This document shows positions 34,801-46,316 of a DNA stretch of 64,000 bases, piece after piece. This DNA is from Hydractinia symbiolongicarpus. Lineage: Eukaryota > Cnidaria > Hydrozoa > Anthoathecata > Hydractiniidae. The first letter of the stretch is position 1, and every line of letters begins with the position of its first letter. The stretch is taken from NCBI RefSeq assembly GCF_029227915.1, contig NC_079878.1, positions 15,564,001 through 15,628,000 of the forward strand, read 5' to 3'. The notes beneath the pieces were generated by a model, which was given only the letters and a program-made list of their open reading frames with translations, made no database searches and was not told the origin of the DNA. A program made the position numbers and the translations under genes.

Positions 34801-36093
34801 TCATCGATTCTGTCCACCCTTACTCCTCCTGTTACCCACATACGCAACAACAATACCCACAGCACCAGCGATGGCCATGTACAAGTGCTTTGCTGCGTAT
34901 TCGACAACTCTCGCTGCTACACTGAAAAAGAAGGAGACCACGCTGCCAATGATCCCTGGTAACGCTGAGCCAGCCTTACCTGCTAGGTACTTCAGGAATT
35001 TTCCGAGTCTTTCAAGCTGCTTTTGTACAAACCCCTTGTCATCGGCTTCCTTCTGTACTTCCTACGGCGCCTGCACTTGTGACAGTGACAGCGAGCACGA
35101 TGGTGGAAACCAGTAGACCAACAGCAGAAACGATGCTCGCGATAGTCAAGCCTTGTTCCTTGAACTTTTCTTGTTCTTGAGCTTTTCGACCAAGGTTTTA
35201 TCATCCCTAGCGATCCTTATCAGAGTCTCTTTGATAATCTTCACCTGGCTTTGAATCTCGGAGGAAAATACGCCGTGTTGCTCTTGTAGGGCTTTCTTCT
35301 CATCCCGCAGTTTGTTTAACTCTTCCCTAGCCTCGGCTATATTCCCGTCCTCAATCTTTATCTGTTCCTTGGTTATTCCAGGCGTCCTCTTCTTTCTCTC
35401 GTGCCTCTCCATCCTTTTTTGTACTTTTTGAATCTGACTATCTCTCACGAGTATCTTGCTTTCCAACATCCTCAGCTGGCCCCGGATTGTTCGAATCCCT
35501 TGGTCGAGTCCTCTTTTCTCGCAATCCGTGAATATCTCGCCTCCTCCAAGCAAAGTATCTTCCATCAAGCTCTCTGTATCGTCGAGTACTTTCCCGAGCA
35601 GCGGTTTCATCTCGATAGTGTTATTATTTGCCATGATCTGGTCCACATCGTTCAAGAGCCTCCCGGCCGTTGGCGCGATAGGTGTAATATAGCCTTCGAA
35701 CCCCATAGCCCCAAGCGATTCTTGGGGCGTAACATCCTTAGCAGCGTCGATCCAATAATTCTAAATTGACCATTATCTTCCCTTGTGAGTCTTATGTCAT
35801 CGAAAAAAAGCTGGTTATTGTCCAGCCTAAAATCGTCGTAAGGTATCGCATCTAGCTTCGGCTTCTCATTCAACCCCACCGAAAGATGTTTGTACATGCT
35901 AACAACCTTCGACCTTTTCAGCCTTTCCCCTTGACTTAGCGTGGTGTCTGTCTCAGTCGCTTCTATCCCACTTGCTGTACCCTGGATTATCCTCGGGTCG
36001 AAGGATATCACTCTCGCTACTAAACTCCTCAGGCTCGTCTGGAATGCCTTCCTCTGACGTAAAGCCAGCTCCGTATATTGGATTAATCGGCAT
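34801..36093 (-). pseudogene. Maverick coiled-coil protein with hydrophobic C-terminus, frameshifted
   Basis: From ATG 36093 (MPINP...) an acidic leader leads, after a frame change, into LSQGERLKRSKVVSMYKHL and LDNNQLFFDDIRL. Another change near 35,705 enters GYITPIAPTAGRLLNDVD. Then comes a charged coiled coil of about 120 residues (35,560-35,170), LTIASIVSAVGLLVSTIVLA, and after a third change a GKFLKYLAGKAGSALPGIIG plus membrane-type end. The same domain order is known to me from many cnidarian Polinton proteins; function unknown, perhaps structural. It lies head to head with the capsid-type gene, start codons 29 bp apart. Confidence 0.65.
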
Positions 36094-36122
36094 TTCTTCA
36101 ACCTGCAATTGCCTACTAATAA

Positions 36123-37259
36123 ATGTATGGAACTAAGCTAGATCCTCACAAGGAACTAAAGACAATGTTGGCTATGAAAGGCAAGAAACAGCGTGTCAAA
36201 GTCTCCCACAACCCCAGTACGATTAATCAAAACGAAGACTTGTACGTGCACGTACCAAGTTTGGGTAAAGATGATGTAATTTTTCCAGGCTCTCTCAAAC
36301 TCCTATTCGACCTGGAGCTTACTGGCACCAACACCAAACGCCCCATCGTCAGCAACATCGGCAAGGCCCTGGTGCAGAATCTTCGCATAAGCCTGAACGG
36401 TTACAAAGTACAAAACATCAGCAATTTCAATGTGCTCGCAGTATATAGGGACTTGTGGCTGCCAAAATTTGAACGCGAGACCAATCTAATTCTAGAAGGC
36501 ATCAACCCCAATGATAGTACCATCAGAGCTCTACAAGTAAAAGCTAGCGACCATATAGGCAATGATGAAGAAAAAGCGATCGTGACAGCCTATGGGAACA
36601 CATTTTGCATCCCCATTGGCAAATTTTCGACTTGACACGAGACCTGCCCTTCTACCAAGCAGGTTTACACGACAGGTTGCAGTTTGTACTGCACTTCGCA
36701 CCATATGATCAAGTCATCAATGATGCTGGTACACCAAAATCAGGGTTTACAGAAGCCAAACCAGCTGATGCTGGTTATAAGATCACAAACATTTGCTTCG
36801 AGCTTGATAAAGTGACAAACGAGGGTCTCGCGAGTGCTATGATGTCACGATACTTGAGGCTCGCCATGCTCTATGAGCGTGTACTCTGCAGCAAGGTTAT
36901 AACGATGAAGAAAGCTGATACCTCTTACAACTTGCAAATCGACACCCCGGCGAAGTCTCTGAAGGGTGTGTTGTTGTTGTTTGTAGACCCGGGGAAAGTT
37001 AAATCTTATGCTGGTGCAAACCAGGTGTTCTACAATCCAAAGATCGACAAAATCACGATCGCAGTGGAAGGTGAACCTAACGAACTGTATAGCCACGCCA
37101 TGCTCCCCAAGGACCATCTCGAACAAGTCTTTGAACTCTTTGGTAGCCACGACTCGGAAGTGACCATCGGTCAGTTCTTTAGCCAACGTTACGCCCTGTT
37201 CATTGATTTCAGAGCGACAACCGATCACAGCTTGCACGGTTCTGGAAGGCCTCTACAAG
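36123..37259 (+). pseudogene. Maverick capsid-type protein, first part (copy A)
   Basis: ATG 36123 lies in TAATAAATG. About 380 codons encode a beta-rich protein: DLYVHVPSLGKDDVIFPGSL, NIGKALVQNLRISLNGYKV, VYRDLWLPKFERE, FYQAGLHDRLQFVLHFAPYD, then YLRLAMLYERVLCSKVI and SLKGVLLLFVDPGK. This is a widespread Polinton protein in cnidarians, and I take it to be the jelly-roll (major) capsid protein, though that is inference. One frameshift occurs near 36,610. The gene is cut at about 37,259 by foreign DNA; its last 43 codons are at 54,695. Further partial copies are at 61,293 (plus strand) and 29,943 (minus strand). Confidence 0.6.
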
Positions 37260-37283
37260 CCTCTTCATTTTTGATTGATCAAG

Positions 37284-38492
37284 ATGGCGGCAGGACGTGA
37301 TCTTTCTGAAGGGGAGATAGAAAATCTCATTTTAGAATCTATAAATGTTATACGAATGGTAAAGAAGAAAAAAGTAACACTACATAATATAATTAATTTT
37401 ATTAGTAAAGGTACGTGCTCTGTTTCTGAAAGTAGGATAAAGGATGCTTTGGAAAACCCAGAGAAGTGCAAAATGATTTATAAGAAGGGACTTGACGAAG
37501 ATGCTTCGTATTTTTATACTGATACTAGTACGTATATGGAATTATCTGTGACATCGCCAAACACTGGAAACGAAATTGTTACAGGTACGAAAGAACAAAG
37601 TACTACTCTCGATGAGTTTGGTAAATTTGACATGATGTTGGATGAGACGCTCACAAGAATGAAAAATAAATCTGTGGTGGATACGTTTTTCCCATGTACA
37701 CCATCTCCAGGACGTTTTAAATTTAGTAAGGGCATTGGCAAAAACGCACTTCTGCCAGAGGACTACCTACATGATGAAGTAATATTTTTACGTAAAGAGC
37801 TTGACAATAAACAAAAAGTTATTGACAGTTTGTTGTTACTTCTCGAGAAAAAGTCCACCATTTTGAATTGTCAAGGAAAAAATTACACTCATATTTCTAC
37901 ATTGGAATCGGATAAATCTGCTAATTTTGTTGTAAATGATTCGGCAATCAATTTAAGGAGAAGTATTCCCACATGAACGGAACAAGATGAATCGGTAATT
38001 CCATGGAAACCTGCTACAACACTCGTTGTCGGTTATTCTATGTTGTACGGACTTGATGAACAAAGAATGTCAGCACGTCGTAACGTTAAAGTTCGTTCAT
38101 TCCCTGGAGCGAGGGTAGATATGTTTCATTATGTAAAGCCTTTGTTACAAAAGAAACCGGATAAAATAAATCTACATGTTGGAACCAATAGTACTATTAG
38201 TCAAACCTCGCGACTGATTTTGGACAAACTATTGAGTTTGAAGACTTTTATTAACACCAAACTTCCTAGATGTAAAGTGATTTCTTCGTCCGTGATTAAA
38301 AGAACTGATAATGCAAAAGCCGCAGTAACGGTAAGCGATTTGATAAGGCATTTAAAAGAACTGTCTCTGAATGTTATTGATAATGACAATATTTTATCTG
38401 AATGTCTTGGGAAAAAAGGGTTACATTTGAATGGGTTGGGGGCAGGGAAATTAGCTGTAAACTTTATTAGAAAAATGAAATCTCGAGATTGA
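37284..38492 (+). pseudogene. LINE ORF1 with SGNH-esterase-like domain
   Basis: From MAAGRDLSEGEIENLIL the frame runs to 38492 with one in-frame TGA at 37974. The C-terminal part shows SGNH hydrolase blocks: VVGYSMLYG (catalytic Ser; the usual GDS is GYS), NLHVGTNST (block III) and GLHLNGLGAGKLA (block V His). A coiled-coil-like stretch lies before it (residues about 170-200). In CR1/L2 elements this protein binds RNA and may act on lipids; here it is broken by the stop. Confidence 0.75.
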
Positions 38493-38589
38493 TGTCAGGA
38501 ATATTCTGCAAAAGACAATGTTGAACTACCAGTAAACTGCAGTGTAGAAAATATCTTGGGTGAAAACAATTTGACAATTTGAGACCACA

Positions 38590-41177
38590 AAACATAAATA
38601 GACTAATTTTTTGGCATGTTAGTATCAATTCACTACGAAATAAGTTTGAGCCTCTCATCCTTTTCCTGTTTTCCTCGAATATGAGAACTATGTAATGCTG
38701 GGTGATTTTAACGCTGAAATTAGCAACCTACATGTAAATGAATTTTTAACAACATATAAACTTAACTCTTTAATAAAAGAGCCTACATGCTTCAAAAACA
38801 TAGATAACCCTACAAACATAGATCTCATCTTGACAAACCACCCAAGATCTTTTTGTCACTCCAGGGCTATTGAAACAGGCTTGATTTTCACGATTGTCTG
38901 ATTTTCATAAATTGACAATGACTGTTTTAAAGGCCAACTTTGCTAAACGAAAACCAAAAATTATAAATTATAGATCATATCGGAATTTCAATAATGTAAA
39001 TTTCCGCCATGATATAATGGATGCTTTAAATGATGACAACAATCTCGATGATTTTAAAATTTTTGAAAATTTCAAAAACAATGTTTTAAGCATTTTAGAT
39101 AATCATGCTCCTCGAAAGAAAAGGTATGTACGTCATAACCAGGCACCTTTTATGAGTAAAAAAATAAACAAAGCAATTATGAACAGATCAAAACTTTTAA
39201 ATAAGCATAGGAAGGATAAAACTCCAGAGAGTAAATTAGCATACAATAAACAAAGGAATTTTTGTGTTTCACTAATAAGAAAAAGTAAATACAAATTCTT
39301 CAACAACCTTAATGTTAAAAATATAACTGACAATAGGTTATTCTGGAAAACAAGTAAAACCATGTTTCTCTAACAAGACAGTTACAAGTGAAAATATTAC
39401 CTTTGTTGAAAATGGGACTACAATATCTGATGATAAAGATATTACTGAAATATTCAACAATTATTTTGGCAGTGTTGTTGAAAATTTAGGCATAAAGTCA
39501 TCAAATATACAACCTTCAAGTAATAAAAACAGACCCAAAGATCAAATAAATTCGATAATATATAAATATAAATCTCATCCTAGTGTAGAAAAGATAAGAA
39601 AAAGCGCAAAAAGCAGCACAAAATTTTCTTTTAAACAAATTGCATTTGAAGATGTTGAAAAATACATTCGAAAACTTGATCCAATAAAGGCGCAGCAGAA
39701 AGATGATATTCCTACTAACATCATCAAAGAAAACAGTGATATTTTTAGCCAATTCATTACTGAAAAATTTACTCAATCTATAAAAAGTTCTGAATTTCCA
39801 ACATCTTTGAAAAACGCAGATATTACTCCTACACACAAGAAAGGACCGCGCACTGAAAAGGCGAACTATAGACCTGTAAGCGTCCCATCGAACATCTCAA
39901 AAATCTATGAAAGATGCATGTATGACTAAATATACACTTTCTTCGAGCCATTATTTTCGAAACTTCAATTTGGTTTTCGCAAGGGGCACAGTTCACAACA
40001 ATGCCTCATAAGTATGATTGAAAAATGGAAAAGCAGTCTTGACAAAGTTGGCACATTTGGAGCGCTTTTAACTGATTTGTCTAAGGCATTTGACTGCATA
40101 CCATACGAGCTCTTACTAGCAAAACTTCATGCATATGGCTTTGATATGAACTCTTTGCTGTTTATAAAATCGTACCTAATTGACAGGAAACAGCGAGTAC
40201 GTATAAATAACAATTACAGTGCGTGGACAAATATAAAATACGGCGTACCGCAGGATCAATTTTGGGTCCTTTGCTTTTCAATATATTTTTATGCGATCTT
40301 TTCCTTTTTGTCCCATATATGGACATTGTCAACTATGCTGATGATACAACCCCATTTTTAATAGGAAAGAATATCAACGAAGTTATTGAAAAGATTAAAT
40401 ATGCAGCAATTATAATATTTACTTGGTTTGAAAATAACGGTATGAAAGCCAACCCAGAAAAATTACATTTTTTTACTAACAAAACTGATGTACGATTAAA
40501 GGTTTGTGATGAACTTCTACACAATTCTCAAACTGAGAAACTGCTTGGTATAACCATAGACCACAAACTTTCTTTCGAGGAACATGTTAATCAGCTCTGT
40601 AACAAGGCAGGCCAGAAAGTTAGTGCGCATGCAAGGTTATCTTCCTAAATGACATTAGATCAGCGAAAGCTGATTATTAATGCTTTTGTCACTAGTCATT
40701 TTTTGTACTGTCCATTAGTATGGATGTTTCACAGTCGTAAATTAAACAATAGGATAAACCATATACATGAAAGAGCACTAAGAATTATCTATCAAGACTA
40801 TCAATCCTCATTTGAAGAGCTTTTATCAAAAAAATGGGAGCGTTACAACTCACCAAACGAACTTACGCATCCTTGTTACTGAGCTGTATAAAGCTAAAAC
40901 AAAAACAGGTCCAGAAATGTTGAATGAACTTTTTATCTTTCCTGAACCAGTGTATAATTTGAGGAAGGACAAACTCAAGAGTAACAAAATATTTTCAGTA
41001 AGATATGGGATCGAAACAAAGTCTAATGTTGGGTTAAAGCTTTGGAACTCTTTGTCTAATGAGTATCGGAACGCTGGTACTTTAATTGAGTTTAGAAGCA
41101 AAATAAGAAACTGGAATCCAAACCATTGTCCTTGCAGAATATGCAAAACTTTTATACCTGAATTAGGTTTTCTTTAG
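38590..41177 (+). pseudogene. LINE ORF2: endonuclease remnant and reverse transcriptase
   Basis: The start has only the ends of an APE endonuclease: VSINSLRNKFEPL, then directly MLGDFNAEISNLHVNEFL and SDFHKLTMTVLK, so about half the nuclease is deleted near 38,670-38,695. Reverse transcriptase follows in several frames: LLTDLSKAFDCI (first Asp), KYGVPQ then GSILGPLLFNIFL, and the catalytic VNYADDTTPF. TEKLLGITIDHKLSFEEHV and the C-terminal zinc-like CPCRIC block come last. Frame breaks lie near 39,370, 40,250, 40,650 and 40,860. Confidence 0.85.
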
Positions 41178-41365
41178 TTTCCCCGTTGTCTTCCTTTGTC
41201 AGTTGTGGAGCGGGAACTCAGTTAAACATGTTTTGTTTTTTGTATATACAGTATTCTTTATAGATTTTTTATATTTAGTTATTTATTGTTTTTAATGTTT
41301 TTTTAGCCTCAGAGCTACATTTTCTTGTAAACTTGTCAACTATAAATAAATTCATTTTTCAGCAC

Positions 41366-42391
41366 ACGAAGAGGAATAGTACAACCAAACTAATGTCCCA
41401 TTATTAGCTTTATAATAACATTATAATTTGCCTTAACTGGAAAAAAGCAATCGAATTGTGAATTGAACTTATCGTAGAAAATAACGAACCAAATCATAGA
41501 CCTTAAAATATTAAAATCGCATTTCTCCAAGAATGTCAAGCTGACTTTTTGCAAACAAACAAGGCTCGTCGTTGCAGCAGCTGCGCAAATAATGAGATTT
41601 TATAATTTAAAGATAAGGCTTAATTTTTTGATATTCCAATGTTCAAATAATTCTAGGATGTAAACTATAATGGCACGTCCCTTTTTGATGGATTTTTGTT
41701 TTTAACAAAAGGAAACAAAGCCTTTTTTGGAGCCTCAATTCCCCAAATTGCAGAATAATACAACCCCCGATTTAATAACCATTATTGGTATACGTACCAA
41801 GTTACCCAGTACACTAACAACTTAAAAGAGAGACTTCTGACAATCGGCCATCTTGGAGCGCCATAAAAAACAAACAGACGAGGGGACAGGACTACTCTGT
41901 GGTTTTATTGATGGTGTTTACTGCTCTTTAGACCTAAAAACTATTAATCAAGGAATTTTTCATTACCTTTTGATTACTGAAAGGTATTTGTATAATTTTG
42001 ACAATGTTTTAACTTTAAGATTTCATATTGTAGTTAGCTGGTGTAGCTAGCTAGCAAAAGACACTAGCTAGTAGCTGGATATTTTTTGGAATTTGTTATA
42101 GCTAGCTACACTTGTTTTTATTCTGCTTTAGGCAAGTGGATAGCTGAAGCTAACACCATGTCTTCTGCCAGCTACATTTAGCATGCTGCAAGATTATAGA
42201 CATCGTAGCTAGCAAGCATGAACAATTGCTGAATTTCCTAAATTGAGGAGCATTCTTATGTAATAAAACTTGCATAAACACTATACACAGCTAGCTAGCA
42301 CTAGTGACCTAATTATGTTTAGTTATACAACTTGTCTGTTGTTGGTTTAGCTAACTACTGCTATAGTTTTGATAAGGACACAAATTGAGTG
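41366..42391. other. Non-coding stretch inside the inserted block
   Basis: No gene, RNA or clear repeat ends. Contains TAGC-rich runs near 42,040-42,130 and 42,290. Confidence 0.5.
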
Positions 42392-42394
42392 TAA

Positions 42395-43266
42395 AGGCTA
42401 AAATACACAGTAAGTTTAAACAGATCGTTTAAAGGTATATAAGATAAAAAAAACTTACCGTGTAAACAGCAAAGATGTTTTAACTTTTTTCTGTTTATGT
42501 TTAAATTGTTTAGACTAAAGATTTGAGCATATTTGTTCAATTTCTAATCATAACGGGTTTTTTTCTTTCAACATTTACCCTGCTGATGCTATAACAATAC
42601 CTGCAACGTGTTTTTCCTTGGTATTCATTGTGAAAAGAGAGTTTTTTTAAAAAACTTTACATTTTATCTTAGCGTGTAGACAGGTATATTACCTGCAACG
42701 AAACAAGTTTTTTCCTACAACAACCCTTTTAATTAGGAATTTTTTACGACGGCAAAATCGTGCCGACGTGATTTGATACTTTTGCCAGACACGTCGGCAA
42801 ATACCTATTTCACGTCGGCAAAACTTTTTTTTAAGAAAAGGGGTTTTTCCTTTCGTTTTCGGTGTTGTTAAAAGTTGTATATATATTTTTTGTATCATAC
42901 TTAAAACGTTTTATGAAATTTACGAATAAAAGAGAAAAATTTTCATTAACTTCATTAACAAAAACAAAATGTAAACACAGCTTGAGTTCCCGAAAGCAAT
43001 GAAAAGAAAGGATTTTAAGGAAAGAAAAGAAAAAAGTTTTTTACTGTATTTTTTTACGAAATAAGTGAAAAATCTTTATTTCTTTAGGCAACAATTTTTT
43101 TTTTTTGAAAATATAAAAATTCTAGCGACGGCATTTTTTTGCCGACGTGATATTAGTTTTTCTCAAATCACGACGGCAATCACGTCGGCATTTGCCGCGT
43201 GCCGCCGTGAATTAAAAGGGTTGTACAACTAAACGGTCCGTTTAAACTTACCGTGTATTTTAGCCT
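42395..43266. mobile_element. Harbinger-type MITE with TAA target site
   Basis: Ends AGGCTAAAATACACAGTAAG and the inverted AGGCTAAAATACACGGTAAG extend to 36-bp arms with three mismatches. Both sides are flanked by TAA (42392-42394 and 43267-43269), the 3-bp target type of PIF/Harbinger. No coding capacity; it holds a second MITE inside. Confidence 0.75.
42720..43224. mobile_element. Nested MITE with CGTCGGCAAA subterminal repeats
   Basis: Perfect 15-bp inverted ends (ACAACCCTTTTAATT) flanked by ACA on both sides (42717-42719 and 43225-43227). The interior near both ends carries many copies of TTGCCGACGTGA in both orientations, unusually GC-rich for the region. It lies inside the Harbinger-type MITE, so it is younger. 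Confidence 0.7.
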
Positions 43267-43533
43267 TAAGAACTGGCTAAACATAAAGTTGTTGTTGTGC
43301 TGTCATTATGATGCAAGCTCTATCACTTTATGGTTCTCTCAATACACTGCCCTCTCGAATAAGCGCCTACCCTAAATGTCAAAATTTTAAGCGTCCGGGG
43401 CACTTAATTGAGCATTTATGGTATGTAACTTTGGTTTCTAGTTGACCAACTGGCTACTTATTATTTGACTACAATATTTTATATCAAACAAGATAATGCA
43501 TTTATTATATTTTGAAAAAGATCAACCATTTTT

Positions 43534-43772
43534 TATGTTTGCAATTCATTAGCAGCTATTAGGATTTTAAAGTAAATATCAACATGCTATGATAAGGTTG
43601 AAATAAAAATGATCTTTCAGGCGAAAAACCTTAATTATTCTTTCCTTATAAATTTTTTTCTGCATTTTTAGTGTTTTTTGCTAAATTTCGACTTAAAAGC
43701 CTCAAATCTCCCAAAAAGCAATCTGATATTACATATAGATATACACTTTTAAGGCAGTTAATATATAATGTA
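43534..43772 (+). repeat. Direct repeat, upstream copy
   Basis: About 220 bp here are almost identical to 45,659-45,877, including CTCAAATCTCCCAAAAAGCA and ATATTACATATAGATATACA. One copy lies just before the SET/recombinase gene and the other in its third intron; a 95-bp neighbouring block (45,555-45,660) is likewise repeated at 45,888-45,985. It is probably an interspersed element or local duplication. Confidence 0.85.
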
Positions 43773-44638
43773 TATAATCTTTTAGGGACTTTATTGTTTT
43801 TTTTTATCTTTATATATATATATTTTTTTCCCATCAAAATATTTTTTTTAAAAATATTCATAATGTCTTCCTATCAAATGTTGCTATGTTTTTTCAATTT
43901 CTGATGTTTTGTAATTATAATTTTTATTTCTATTATTTTAACCTCTTGGGTCTTTTTATCACAAAGCCTTTCAATAGGGCTTATGATTTTATTTTAATCC
44001 CATGGGTCATTTTGTCACAAATCTTTATTATAGAACAGCTGTTGAAATTCATTGAAGGAAATATGATATTAATATTGAGTTATATATCCTAAAAATTCAC
44101 ATTGGAGTGCATCGTGCATTGGAGAGTTGATATCAATAAGGTATAGGTACTTATAAAATATAGTATGTATGTGTCACAAAAACATATGTTTACAATTAAT
44201 TGAATCTGGAATATTTGGAAACTTTTTTAATTGTGATTATGAATATTTTTATGAATTGTGTTTTCCTTATAAGAACATGGAATTTAGTTTGAATATTCTT
44301 CTTATTACATTGCAGCCAAATTAAACTTTTTAAATCTACTCACATGTAATTGATATATAATAACATGTATTGTTAAAAAGATGGTTAATCATATATGTTT
44401 CAAGACATCATTTTCGCTTATGTTTAAATAATCATTGAGGATACTTGGCAAAGGAAGACATGGATTCCTATGTTTCATATAGTTATTACTAACCAGGATC
44501 TGAATTAATACATCCAAAGTTTAATAGTTTGTTATTGAAATTTATTTTTCAGAATTTTAACTGAAATATTGTTTAACCAAATTTTCTATTTTAGTTAATA
44601 AAGTAATGTATAAAACAGAATCTGTTAAATTTATCAAA

Positions 44639-46255
44639 ATGACAGAGCAAACAATAAATGTAAGTATACATCAGCGCTTATTTTAACATTGATACTTGCT
44701 CAATCTTTCAGGGTATGCTTAACAAATTAATAAAACGAACTGATGCCATCATGTATATAATGCTACTTTAAGTTTTATGTTTGTATTTTTGTTTGTATTT
44801 TTGTGTTTAGACTCGGTCAAAGAAACCTAATTTAAGCCAAAAGGATATTGCATTAAAGTACTGTAAATTAGGTGTTGACCAAAATGGGTTCATTAAGAAG
44901 TGGATTCATATCGATATTGGTATAAATATTTTAAATTTGTTCAAGAAAGTAGAACATAAATTACACATATTTTTTTTAAGAAACTATAGTTTAAAAATGT
45001 TGAGGCTGATAATTTTCTAAAAATTAAGAACATAAGAACATACTTTGGCTAATTCCCTTCATAGATTGAAATCAAAATAATGTGAATTATTAGAATTACT
45101 AAGAAATAATTGTTTCTGAACAGTTTTTTTACTAATATTTTTACACTAACTTCAACACGATCTTTTCCTTCCAATTCTATAAAACCTTAATCGCCAGTCA
45201 TACATCTGATCATATATATTTCCCAATTTTGTGAAGAACATAAAACAATATATTAACATTTTATCAACAGAAAATTAAACTATTACTCTTTTATAGGTTA
45301 TGGTGTTTTTACTGAGCGTCCTTTTAAAAAGGGAGATTTTTTGCTTGAGTATGCTGGCACTTTTATGTCATATGAAGATGGTGAAAGGCAGTTTGAGGAA
45401 AAGAAAACTGGAGACTCATTTTTCTACTTCTTTCAAGGAAACGAGAAAAATGATTGGCACTGGTAAGTTTTCGTTCTAGATACAACATGGCTGTTCATTT
45501 AATAAAATGAAACTTACTGCTAATGAAAAGGTTTCTCAAATTACGTTTGACAATTTTCTCTTTGGTGTAAGTTGCTTTAAACATAATCAAAATTCCAAGG
45601 GAAATTAAAAAAATCCTTTTATAAATTAAAATAAAATAAATGTTTAATTTCAAGAATTTTTTATGTTTGCAATTCATTAGCAGCTATTAGGATTTTAAAG
45701 TAAATATCAACATGCTATGATTAGGTTGAAATAAAAATGATCTTTCAGGCGAAAAACCTTAATTATTCTTTCCTTATAAATTTTTTTCTGCATTTTTAGT
45801 GTTTTTTGCTAAATTTCGACTTAAAAGCCTCAAATCTCCCAAAAAGCAATCTGATATTACATATAGATATACACTATATGTAATATCTTTGGTGTAAGTT
45901 GCTTTAAACATAATCAAAATTCCAAGGGAAATTAAAAAAATCCTTGTATAAATTAAAATAAAATAAATGTTTAATTTCAAGAATTATGGTTTTTTGTCAT
46001 ATTGGCTCCTTCAATTCTTTGTTTCAATAGTTGTTCGCATTTTTTTGTTTATTGTGCCTACACCCTTTTTTTCTTATGTGCCCATCTTTCTAATTTCCTT
46101 TTCCCTGTGCATTATGTGACACAGTTTTACCTTGTTGTTTCAAGTTTTATGGAAATTTTAGAATTGTATTATTGTATTATATATTAATAAATTTTCATTT
46201 GTATTTTTAATTTATAGGGAGAAGAACCATATTTTTATATGGAACCCGATTTAAT

Positions 46256-46316
<61 letters not shown>

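Larger units (their letters stand above)
37262..41365 (+). mobile_element. CR1/L2-like non-LTR retrotransposon, dead
   Basis: Two coding regions in LINE order: ORF1 with an SGNH-esterase-like domain and ORF2 with endonuclease remnants and reverse transcriptase. The sequence ends in an A-rich TATAAATAAATTCATTTTT. It begins three bases after the cut capsid gene. Esterase ORF1 proteins are known from CR1/L2-clade elements. Multiple frameshifts and a large deletion of the endonuclease make it inactive. The precise 3' end is uncertain. Confidence 0.8.

Noticed and set aside
41853-42050. 65-residue frame starting MERHKKQTDEG
   Set aside because: Too short, no conserved pattern and followed by TAGC-rich non-coding DNA.
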